From CAYJLW01 sp964370965 (GTDB lineage Bacteria > Actinomycetota > Acidimicrobiia > UBA2766): 25,117 nt of DNA. Each line of letters starts with the position of its first letter. The first letter of the stretch is position 1. The stretch lies in NCBI GenBank assembly GCA_964370965.1, contig CAYJLW010000060.1:1-25117 (forward strand), given 5' to 3'. Below the pieces are notes generated by a model, which saw only the letters and a program-made list of their open reading frames with translations, did no database searches and was not told the DNA's origin. Shown piece by piece: positions 1 through 5,890 of the stretch. Both the position numbers and the translations under genes were made by a program.

Positions 1-879
1 TGTGCCGCATCGGTGGTCAGGCGCTACGAGGCCTACCGCGACATCGCTTGGGATGACCCCGAGATGCAGGTCGATCCCGATGACCCCCGCTGGCAGCTGC
101 CCGACGATCATCCCTTGGGGGCCACCGATTGGTACCAGGCCCAACCACCGGAGAAGCGCTCTCGTATCGGCCTCAACATGAGTGCCGGGTTCTGCTACAC
201 CGGCCGGATATTCGAGGGCGTCCTCAGTCGCGGTCTGCTTCGCTTCGCCGCCACTCAACCGCACAACTCGTTGGAGTACCGGTTCGCCTACCACGAGGTC
301 ATCGAGGAGGCACACCACTCCCTCATGTTCCAGGAGTTCGTCAACAGAACCGGCCTGGCGGTTCCCGTCGTGGACGCCGATTTCATTCAGGCCACCACCA
401 GAGTGGCGGAGTACGGCACCACGTTTCCGGAGCTGCTCTTCATCTACGCGCTCGGTGGAGAGGATCCGATCGACTACGTGCAGCGTGAGGGCCATCGGAA
501 GCGATCCGATCGACATCCCCTGATCCAACGCATCTCTCAGATCCACATCGTCGAGGAGGCCAGACACGTCGCGTTCGCCCGATCGTATCTCCGCCTGAAC
601 GTGCCCAAGCTCAGCGATGCGAAGCGAACCGAGATGAGCCTGTCTGTGCCCGGCATTCTCGGAGTCTTGTCGAGCCTGATGATGCAGCCACCCGAACACA
701 TCGTCCAGACCTACGGCATTCCGCCGTACGTGATCGACGAGGCGTTCACGAACAACCCGGCGCACCGCAACCTGGTGGTTGCTTCTCTGTCCAAGATCCG
801 CGCTCTGTGCGAAGAGCTGGACTTGATGACCCCCGAGGCAACGCAGCTCTGGGAGAAGGCAGGTCTTCTTCCAGATTGA
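1..879 (+). CDS. AurF-like di-iron oxygenase (5' end outside window)
   Basis: The frame is open from base 1, so the real start lies upstream; 288 residues are visible from the GTG at base 13, against roughly 300-340 for this family. Numbering from that GTG, two EExxH iron-ligand motifs are visible: EEAHH at about 98-102 inside YHEVIEEAHHSLMFQEF, and EEARH at about 181-185 inside HIVEEARHVAFARSYL. Spacing and context match the p-aminobenzoate N-oxygenase (AurF) di-iron superfamily, whose members use O2 to oxidise amines or other small substrates in the cytoplasm. The substrate cannot be told from the sequence, and no biosynthetic partner gene is visible downstream. The neighbourhood to the right is accessory DNA with several damaged genes, so the gene may be cargo. 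Family assignment is fairly safe; specific reaction is not. Confidence 0.8.
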   Translation, partial: CAASVVRRYEAYRDIAWDDPEMQVDPDDPRWQLPDDHPLGATDWYQAQPPEKRSRIGLNMSAGFCYTGRIFEGVLSRGLLRFAATQPHNSLEYRFAYHEVIEEAHHSLMFQEFVNRTGLAVPVVDADFIQATTRVAEYGTTFPELLFIYALGGEDPIDYVQREGHRKRSDRHPLIQRISQIHIVEEARHVAFARSYLRLNVPKLSDAKRTEMSLSVPGILGVLSSLMMQPPEHIVQTYGIPPYVIDEAFTNNPAHRNLVVASLSKIRALCEELDLMTPEATQLWEKAGLLPD

Positions 880-1358
880 CTGGCCGGGCGATGGGTCGAT
901 CGACATAAGACCCGTCAGAAGTGGACGCTGCGCCACGAAAGGATCGCTGAACTTCCTTGCGTAGGGCGGAGCAGCGCGTGCTGCACTCAATCGCCTCCAG
1001 GAAACCAGCGCGCTCGCGCCAACTCGCGTCGGTCGCCGACGCGACCGGGAATGGATCAGCGACGAGCTCCTTCAACTCCTCGACGCCTTCGAACACGACC
1101 TCGGTGAGAGCGAAGCAGGCACGAAGCGAAGGCCCTCGCCATCGCCAACTCGACCGCCTAACCCGAACCCCCGGCGCGTAGCCCGGCAGATTGATCCCTG
1201 AAGCCGAGGCGGAGGGAATGGACGACGTCCGGCGCAGTGACCGGTTGGCCGGCCTGGCGAACTGCCGCAAGGCTCGGCAGGAGCTCCTCGCAGTTCTCGG
1301 GTGTGATGAGTCCAACCGCGACCCATTCACTGAGTTCCAGCGTGCAGTGCTCGAATGC
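880..1358. other. gene-poor stretch with possible minus-strand gene remnant
   Basis: No intact gene is convincing here. On the minus strand, from a GTG at 1096 leftwards to about 940, the translation looks protein-like (VFEGVEELKELVADPFP, later FLEAIECSTR and ALRKEVQRSFRG) and then runs antisense into the AurF-like gene without a sensible end. This resembles the N-terminus of an actinobacterial DUF222/HNH-type protein, but the match is too short to assert. Most likely it is a decayed fragment. The long minus-strand frame joining it to the gene on its right is an accident of GC-rich sequence. Confidence 0.25.
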
Positions 1359-2857
1359 TCATCCGACCGTGGAGCGGATGGCGCCGAGCGCGGCGGCGCA
1401 GAACTCGCCGGCGTCGAAGCCTTCGACCGCGCGTTGCAGGTCCCAGCAGGCGGCGACGTCATCGACAAGCTCGACGTACAGGCGCGTGCCAGCGACGTGG
1501 ACACCAGACGGCCGTCCACCCCTGCCCCGGGGGAAGCGGCGATCACCACGCCGACCCGCATCGACCCCTCGGTGGCGCCACCCTGCGCGTTGAACACCAG
1601 ACGGCCGTCCACCCCTGCCCCGGGCAGCACACCCCGCAAGATCCCCTGTGTCACACCCGGCATCGGGAAATGCGGCAGTGCGCGGTGCAGATCGGTCGGT
1701 TCCTCGAGTGCCAGCCCGTACTTGTCCGCGGCGAACCGGAAGGTGTTCGCCCAGAGCGGCCCGGGTTGGGGGAACCATGGCGCCCAGTCGGGCGGCCCAT
1801 CCAGGGCGGACACGAGGACCGTGTCGACGGACCGGGGCGCGTGGTAGGCGACGAACACATCGCTCAGTCCGGCGGCGATCGACGACGCGGCGCCCGCCAG
1901 AGCGTCGAGCGCGTCTGCGGTGGCGAGGTAGCCATTGCAGCGCACCCCCAGTGTGCCGTGGGTGAGGATCACCTCGACGAAGGGCCACGGCATCCGCCGG
2001 AACACCTCGCCGACGCGGCCACCGAAGATCGAAGCGCACAGGTCATCGGGTACCACACGGCCGCCAAGCCTGAACCCGGGCAGACCGACGTCGTCCAGAT
2101 CGGTGTTGCCGACCGGGCCCATCCGATCGGCCCGCCGCACGACCAGACGCGGACACAGGGCGGCCTCCGGCACGCGGACACTCGCCGAGGTGGCCGGCAC
2201 CCACACGGCGGACGCCGCGAACGGGCCGGCCGGCTCGTCGTGTGACAGCTCGATCGGCAGGAGCGTGTTCAGGAACCCTCTCGACCCTCTCGCGTTGTAC
2301 CTCGAACCGTAGAACTCACCGCCGTACTGGATGCCGGTGGAGGGGTGCGTGGCTATCTCGTAGAGGTCGTGCTCGAGGACGCCGAAGCGGCCGCCGGGCA
2401 GAACGCCCCGAGCGACGTTGAACACGTAGTCGGGCCAGGCCGGCTGCACGGAACGAACGGTGGCCACGTGGACCGAGCCCATCGGGGTCAACCCGCGCGA
2501 AGCCGCATACTCGCCGGGATCCACCGCCGGGCAGCGGCGGTGCGCGTCCTCCACGTCCTCGGAGACGAACGCGGCGACCCCGAACTTCGATGACATCACC
2601 CCCAGTGTCGCGCGCATGACCGGGCGCGAACTCGATTGCCCACCGCGCGCCTCCCCACCGACTCCACTCGGCACTGCACGTGAACGTGGGTCGATGTCCA
2701 GTGCGGGTGCCGTCACAGCCGAGTCCTCGAACACCGCCATCAGAGCCATGTGAAGGCCACGACCACCGGTCGTCGTGAAGCGGAAGAGGCCAGCGTCAAT
2801 TCCTCGCCAGACCCGCTGATGTTCCATGCGATAGACCCTGGGCAACGGGTGTGACAC
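1359..2857 (-). pseudogene. frameshifted conserved-looking protein of unknown function
   Basis: I do not recognise the family. The GTG at 2857 is preceded by GAGGGA about 7 nt away; ATGs at 2827 and 2749 are alternative starts. The frame reads like a globular soluble protein, with segments such as RGFLNTLLPIELSHDEP, FAADKYGLALEEPTDLHR and HFPMPGVTQGILRGVLPG, down to about base 1530. There it turns into Ser/Ala-rich nonsense, while the neighbouring frame continues with a convincing C-terminus (GTRLYVELVDDVAACWDLQ, ending RSTVG at the TGA at 1361-1359). One frameshift therefore separates two halves of a protein of about 500 residues. The break coincides with a CCCCGGGGG run (1526-1534 region) inside a 31-bp repeat, so either a real mutation or a sequencing error is possible. 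No signal peptide or membrane segment is evident. Confidence 0.5.
1501..1624. repeat. 31-bp exact direct repeat, 93 bp apart
   Basis: The same 31 bases beginning ACACCAGACGGCC occur at 1501-1531 and 1594-1624. The 93-bp offset is a multiple of three, so both copies read as the peptide AGVDGRLV on the minus strand. The 62-bp spacers that follow each copy are unrelated, so this is not a simple tandem duplication. The left copy carries two extra G bases at its end and lies at the apparent frameshift. Confidence 0.85.
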
Positions 2858-3010
2858 GCACCGTCCCTCGGCTGGTCGAGGCTGAGCGCAGGCATCGGTG
2901 TCGAACTCGCGGTGGGCGACTTTCGCCGTTCCTGGCCCTGACCTGCGGCTTCACTTGGTGGCGGGAGGACCGGCCTGTACTGGCTCGCGGTGTAGAAGTC
3001 CGAGCCGCCG

Positions 3011-3256
3011 TCAGGCCTGGGCGAGGACGTCCCGATGTGCTTCCACAGGGCCGGGGAGCACCTCGAGGAGAACGTTGCCATCGCTGCTGATCTCCACGAT
3101 CCGGGCGACCTTCGGGTCGGCATCGTCGTCGCCCACCACCGCGTATCGCCCGACCTCGACCACGAAGCCGGCGCGCGCATCCTCGGCGCGCACCCACAGG
3201 CGCCGATCGTCGGTCATGTCCATGAAGTCAACTGCGATGTCGTAGGCGTCAGCCAT
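3011..3256 (-). CDS. small acidic hypothetical protein (81 aa)
   Basis: Unrecognised family. The ATG at 3256 is chosen because GAGAGG lies about 7 nt upstream; a second ATG five codons earlier lacks this. The product (start MADAYDIAVDFMDMTDD, end EAHRDVLAQA) is acidic and has an alternating beta-strand look (WVRAEDARAGFVVEVGRYAVV, then ARIVEISSDGNVLLEV), suggesting a small beta-barrel or SH3-like fold; this is inference. The start overlaps by 8 nt the end of a damaged upstream ORF (ATGGCTGA), an arrangement typical of translational coupling, so the two were probably an operon. Function cannot be assigned. Confidence 0.65.
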   Translation of the reverse strand: MADAYDIAVDFMDMTDDRRLWVRAEDARAGFVVEVGRYAVVGDDDADPKVARIVEISSDGNVLLEVLPGPVEAHRDVLAQA

Positions 3257-3605
3257 CGCCGAACCTCTCATCCTTGCCTCCAGCCCACCCCTCGGCGGGG
3301 CGGCCCGGATTGGGGATCGGGTCGTCGAAGCACCGGTCCAGCCGGGCCTGGGTCAGATCCGAGAGATCGGCGAGAACCAGCGTGAAGTGCGGGTGATCGA
3401 AGGTAGCCAAGACGTCCTAGGTCTGTGCCCAGCGACGGAGGAGCCGCGGAACGTCGACGGATTCGACTCGCCCGCGAATGGAGCGATCGACGAGGGCCTC
3501 GTCGTCGAGGGTGTCGGGGACGCGCGAGACATAGCCATGGCGAGGCCGGAGGATGCAGCCAGCGACAGCCGCCACGACCTCATCTGATCGACGTTGGAGG
3601 CTCAC
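3249..3605 (-). pseudogene. two-part ORF interrupted by one in-frame TAG
   Basis: From a GTG at 3605 a 119-codon frame runs to a TGA at 3251-3249, broken only at codon 63 by a TAG (3419-3417). Both sides look like protein: before the stop VPDTLDDEALVDRSIRGRV and VDVPRLLRRWAQT, after it DVLATFDHPHFTLVLADLSD and TQARLDRCFDDPIPNP. A single CAG-to-TAG change would account for the break. Its end overlaps the start of the downstream 81-aa gene by 8 nt. The GTG lies within the right arm of a 40-bp perfect palindrome, so the true start may be further in. I do not recognise the family. Alternatives are a sequencing error or programmed readthrough. Confidence 0.45.
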
Positions 3606-3634
3606 AACTCACGTACGTGAGTTGTGAGCCTCCA
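3595..3634. repeat. 40-bp perfect palindrome (possible bidirectional terminator or operator)
   Basis: The left arm TGGAGGCTCACAACTCACGT (3595-3614) is followed with no gap by its exact reverse complement (3615-3634). As RNA it would form an 18-bp stem with a four-base GUAC loop. It lies about 140 nt beyond the stop of the minus-strand 122-aa gene and at the apparent start of the next minus-strand ORF. There is no T-tract on either side, so it would be an atypical terminator of the kind seen in actinobacteria. A cruciform, regulator site or remnant element end are alternatives. Confidence 0.7.
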
Positions 3635-3773
3635 GCCCCTCACGAGACACCGCGGGTCGCGCTCGGCGGCCGGACAAGCGAGCGCACAGCGTGTCCAGGC
3701 CGCCGCCACCGCTCCGCCGAACGATTTCACGGGCAGGACGTGGCGTCGCCGTCGCATCCTGCCCGCGATCGGC

Positions 3774-4142
3774 TCAGTAGCCCATGAGACTGCGCACCTT
3801 GCGCCCGACGGCCTGGGACTGGCCCATGCGGGCGATCCAGCCGTCCATCGCCGCCTTGAACGCCGCCCCTTCGAAGCCCTTCTCGGCGGCGATGGCGAGC
3901 ATCCCGGCCTCGTCGGTGACACCCTTGGCCTGGGCCTCCTTGCCGACCTCGACGTAGGCCTCAAGCGACACACCCTGGATCGGCTCCCAGATCGGGTCGT
4001 CGTCGGCCACCGGCTTGTTCGACGGCCCGCCGATGATGGCCGGGTCCATCAATCCCGCCTTCTCGGCGGCGTCCGTCTGCTGCTGCATCGCCTTCTGCGC
4101 CGCGCCCACGGCGCTGTCGGTGATCTTCTTGAACAAGCCCAT
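3774..4142 (-). CDS. conserved hypothetical protein (122 aa)
   Basis: The ATG at 4142 is preceded by AGGGG about 5 nt upstream and gives a natural N-terminus, MGLFKKITDSAVGAAQKAMQ; the frame continues upstream but reads as noise. Residues 1-30 form an amphipathic, Ala/Gln-rich helix. The middle contains DPAIIGGPSNKPVADDDPIW, and the C-terminal 60 residues are helical (VEVGKEAQAKGVTDEAGM, AAMDGWIARMGQSQAVGRKV), ending LMGY. No transmembrane segment or catalytic motif is seen. The spacing of W and G residues in the C-terminal part suggests a small helical bundle. Function is not assigned. It appears monocistronic, with a 40-bp palindrome about 140 nt downstream. Confidence 0.75.
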   Translation of the reverse strand: MGLFKKITDSAVGAAQKAMQQQTDAAEKAGLMDPAIIGGPSNKPVADDDPIWEPIQGVSLEAYVEVGKEAQAKGVTDEAGMLAIAAEKGFEGAAFKAAMDGWIARMGQSQAVGRKVRSLMGY

Positions 4143-4292
4143 CAGGACCCCTTGTCTTCTCTGGCGACACCGGGGCGGGTCACCCGGCGATCGCCGACCT
4201 GTCGGCGACACCACGACGCCGTCGGACGTAGCCTACCGCTCCCCCACCACCCCTCTGCGAGGCGCACCCGTTTGCAGGCGGAGGAGTCTGTC

Positions 4293-4466
4293 ATGGCAGC
4301 GGGAGTCCTGGAGGTCGGCGAGGTGACCTGGTCACGCGGCGAGCTCCACGAGCGGTGAGTGACGGAGTTCGTCGACACGAACGTCATTCCGTACGCATGC
4401 GACGCCTCCTCCGGGGATCGCCACCAGGTCGCGCGTGAACTCGTCAGCGACCTCGGGCGGCGAGTT
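4293..4466 (+). pseudogene. PIN-domain (VapC-like) toxin remnant with short leader ORF
   Basis: A GTG at 4359 opens a frame starting TEFVDTNVIPYACDASSGDR followed by HQVARELVSDLG. FVDTNV with the first acidic residue, Y-C-DAS and the following helix are the N-terminal hallmark of PIN-domain ribonucleases (VapC toxins). The similarity stops after about 38 residues at ~4466; the remaining acidic residues and the rest of the ~130-aa domain are absent, so it cannot be an active nuclease. Directly upstream is a 21-codon ORF (4293-4358, MAAGVLEVGEV...) with a strong GGAGGAG ribosome site 7 nt away; its TGA abuts the GTG. It may be the stub of the antitoxin or just a leader. Confidence 0.5.
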
Positions 4467-4470
4467 GGCG

Positions 4471-4734
4471 TCAAGATCGTGGCGATGCCGTTGAAGCGGC
4501 ACCAGTCGGCGACGGCCCACGCGAGCAGCTACCACAACGGCGCTCGACGCCTCCGGCGGCACGAGCCGCGGCGACTGCCTCGTCCCCCGTCTTGTAGGGC
4601 CCGAGCCAACGACCGTTGTCCGCGCGGGTACCTCCCGATTGCCCGGCGCCGTCGTTGCAGTGTCCACACTCGCCGCGGTGCACGGTCGCGCGATGTCCGT
4701 GGGCGCGCCAGTTCTCATAGACCCAGTAGTTCAC
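4471..4734 (-). CDS. small Cys/His-rich protein, relative of the transposon-disrupted gene
   Basis: The GTG at 4734 overlaps the TGA of the upstream 46-aa gene (GTGA), so translation is probably coupled. The 87-aa product begins NYWVYENWRAHG, then has ATVHRGECGHCNDG, a GRWLGPYKTGDEAVAAARAA block, and CGSC near residue 70. The order Y-x-V-x-x-N, VH-x3-C, [W/Y]LG-x-[F/Y], A-x-A helix, C-x2-C is shared with the split 67-aa protein on the other side of the LexA-like box, suggesting a common small fold with a possible metal site. Function is unknown. The last ~17 residues (Ser/Pro/Ala-rich) look unconserved and may be read past a rearrangement junction next to the PIN remnant. Confidence 0.6.
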   Translation of the reverse strand: MNYWVYENWRAHGHRATVHRGECGHCNDGAGQSGGTRADNGRWLGPYKTGDEAVAAARAAGGVERRCGSCSRGPSPTGAASTASPRS

Positions 4735-4871
4735 GAGGTCTCCAGGTCGGCATCGTCGGGGATGTCGTCCTCGGGGTCGAACCAGCCAAGCAGTGACTGG
4801 AGGTCATCTGCCGAGAGCCGGCCATCGGGTAGGGCACGGCCTCCTTCGTCGAACTCGACGACGGCCGGCAT
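4731..4871 (-). CDS. 46-aa acidic protein, first gene of a coupled pair
   Basis: Short ORF from the ATG at 4871 (MPAVVEFDEGGRALPDGR) with an acidic C-terminus (DPEDDIPDDADLETS). Its TGA overlaps the GTG of the downstream Cys/His-rich gene. About 24 bp upstream of the start is a GAAC-N4-GTTC motif, which would place this two-gene unit under a LexA-type operator. The frame stays open upstream into antisense transposon sequence, but that extension is Arg/Pro/Ser noise. GGGAG lies only 2 nt before the ATG, so an upstream GTG at about 4903 is an alternative start. No family recognised; size and acidity resemble an antitoxin or small regulator, but that is only a guess. Confidence 0.5.
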   Translation of the reverse strand: MPAVVEFDEGGRALPDGRLSADDLQSLLGWFDPEDDIPDDADLETS

Positions 4872-4894
4872 GACTCCCGACGTTCCGACCCCGG

Positions 4895-4909
4895 AGAACA
4901 CACGTTCGA
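4895..4909 (-). promoter_or_regulatory. LexA-like (SOS) box between divergent small genes
   Basis: Read on the minus strand the site is TCGAACGTGTGTTC, matching the actinobacterial LexA consensus TCGAAC-N4-GTTCGA except for the last two bases. It lies between the 46-aa gene (start 4871, minus) and the disrupted 67-aa gene (start 4922, plus), and 13 nt from the latter. The same 13-base core CGAACGTGTGTTC recurs in front of the restriction-modification operon. Confidence 0.55.
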
Positions 4910-4921
4910 TAAGCTCGGAGC

Positions 4922-5048
4922 ATGCGCTACTACGTGAACAAGAACCAACAGTCCAACGGCGATCACGAGGTCCACACGAGCTCGTGCTCGTTCCTCCCAG
5001 CCGAGTCGAACCGGACCTACCTGGGTGACTTCTCGTCATGCGGACCGG
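4922..5048 (+). pseudogene. 5' part of a small Cys-rich protein gene split by a transposon
   Basis: The ATG at 4922 opens MRYYVNKNQQSNGDHEVH, then TSSCSFLP, RTYLGDFSSCG and P, and then runs into transposon sequence at 5049. Removing the element and one copy of the 5-bp duplication joins base 5048 to 8161 and restores an uninterrupted 68-codon gene (67 aa) with the junction reading SCGPAVAEARKHY. The restored protein has an EVH-x3-C motif, a YLG-F block and a CNGCYYCSSACH tail, which I recognise as a widespread family of short uncharacterised bacterial proteins. The start has only a weak GGAG, with GATAAG just upstream, so the transcript may be nearly leaderless. In its present form it would add about 18 foreign residues and stop at 5104. 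Confidence 0.8.
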
Positions 5049-5119
5049 TGTCGAGCGCCACGATTCCTGAGCACGTGCGGGGGTGTTGGCGACAGGCAGT
5101 GTGAGCGCGACGGTTCCTG
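5049..5119 (+). repeat. transposon left end: two transposase-type binding repeats
   Basis: The terminal copy (5053-5069, GAGCGCCACGATTCCTG) and an inner copy (5103-5119, GAGCGCGACGGTTCCTG) agree at 15 of 17 positions and are exactly 50 bp apart, each preceded by TGT or TGTC. A weaker GTCGAGCGC match follows at 5147-5155. Arrays of short same-orientation repeats at an end are the binding sites of TnsB/MuA-type transposases. Confidence 0.7.
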
Positions 5120-5187
5120 TGGCGGCAGTGGCCGGGTTGGCGGTTGGTCGAGCGCTGGGGCAGGGTGGGTGTGTGTCTTGAACGCGC

Positions 5188-5234
5188 AAGAGCCCTCTCG
5201 CTCGATCTCTTGGCCGAGAGGCGAGAGGGCTCTT
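5188..5234 (+). terminator. large hairpin ahead of the transposon genes
   Basis: AAGAGCCCTCTCGC (5188-5201) pairs perfectly with GCGAGAGGGCTCTT (5221-5234), a 14-bp stem. The 19-base loop can form a second small stem (CTCT...AGAG). It ends 25 bp before the GTG of the first transposon gene. It could terminate transcription entering from the host gene or hide the ribosome site when transcribed from outside, as known for several insertion sequences. The role is inference; the structure is directly visible. Confidence 0.65.
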
Positions 5235-5259
5235 CCTGACGGTGCCCGGAGGCGTCGCT

Positions 5260-5844
5260 GTGCTCATCGTAGGAGTCGATTCGGCGGCGGTCGAGGCCGG
5301 GCTGGTGGCAGGCCGGTTGGCGTGCCCGGCCTGCGGGGTCGGGTTGCGGCCGTGGGGCCGGGCCCGCGAGCGGGAGCTGCGTAGCCGGGCGGGGAGCCGG
5401 CGGCTGGTGCCCCGGCGGGGCATTTGCGCCGGCTGCGGCGTCACGCACGTGTTGTTGCCCGAGGCCTGCCTGGCCCGTCGTCGTGACTCGGTGGCCGACG
5501 TCGGCGACGCGCTGACGGCGAAGGCCGCGGGTTCGGGGCACCGGCGGATCGCTGCGCTCCTGGGTGTCCCGGCGGCGACGGTGCGGGGCTGGTTGCGTCG
5601 CTTCGGCGCGGTCGCCGGGCGGGTTCGGGCGCACTTCACGCGGTGGGCCGCAGCGTTGGACCCGATGCTGGGACCGGTCGAGCCGCTCGGGTCGCCCTTC
5701 GCTGACGCGGTGGGGGCGATCGGCGTGGCCGCGGCGGCAGCGGTGCGCCGGCTGGGGCCGCGCCCGGCGTGGCATGTCGCCTCGGCGCTGACCGGCGGCG
5801 GGTTGTTGTCCAACACGAGCTGCCCCTGGGTGTCGCCCGGCTGA
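5260..5844 (+). CDS. transposon-encoded Zn-ribbon/HTH protein (DUF6431-like)
   Basis: The GTG at 5260 is preferred over one at 5242 because GGAGG lies 7 nt before it, giving 194 residues. Cysteine pairs C22-x2-C25 (ACPACG) and C56-x2-C59 (ICAGCG), about 30 residues apart, form a zinc ribbon. Residues ~90-115 (GHRRIAALLGVPAATVRGWL) look like a helix-turn-helix. The C-terminal 70 residues are Ala/Gly-rich with a hydrophobic helix. I recognise this as the DUF6431 type found beside Mu-type transposases in actinobacteria; I know of no assigned function. As first gene of the element, 47 bp before the transposase, it may bind ends or targets, or act as a repressor or TnsA/TniQ substitute. No nuclease motif is visible. 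Confidence 0.75.
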   Translation: MLIVGVDSAAVEAGLVAGRLACPACGVGLRPWGRARERELRSRAGSRRLVPRRGICAGCGVTHVLLPEACLARRRDSVADVGDALTAKAAGSGHRRIAALLGVPAATVRGWLRRFGAVAGRVRAHFTRWAAALDPMLGPVEPLGSPFADAVGAIGVAAAAAVRRLGPRPAWHVASALTGGGLLSNTSCPWVSPG

Positions 5845-5890
5845 GCGTTCAGAGTCGCCTCAGACCGTCACGTCACCGAGGAGTCCGACT

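Noticed and set aside
1501..1624. Two 31-bp repeats with a 62-bp spacer as a CRISPR fragment
   Set aside because: Only two copies, inside a protein-coding frame, with unequal repeat edges and no cas gene or leader nearby.
4359..4796. Full PIN-domain toxin gene
   Set aside because: Only the first ~38 residues resemble the domain; the remaining frame is basic noise without the other acidic active-site residues.
4873..5816. Long minus-strand frame through the transposon left half
   Set aside because: Ser/Arg/Pro/Ala-rich shadow of the Zn-ribbon gene; only its last 46 codons (from 4871) look like a real protein.
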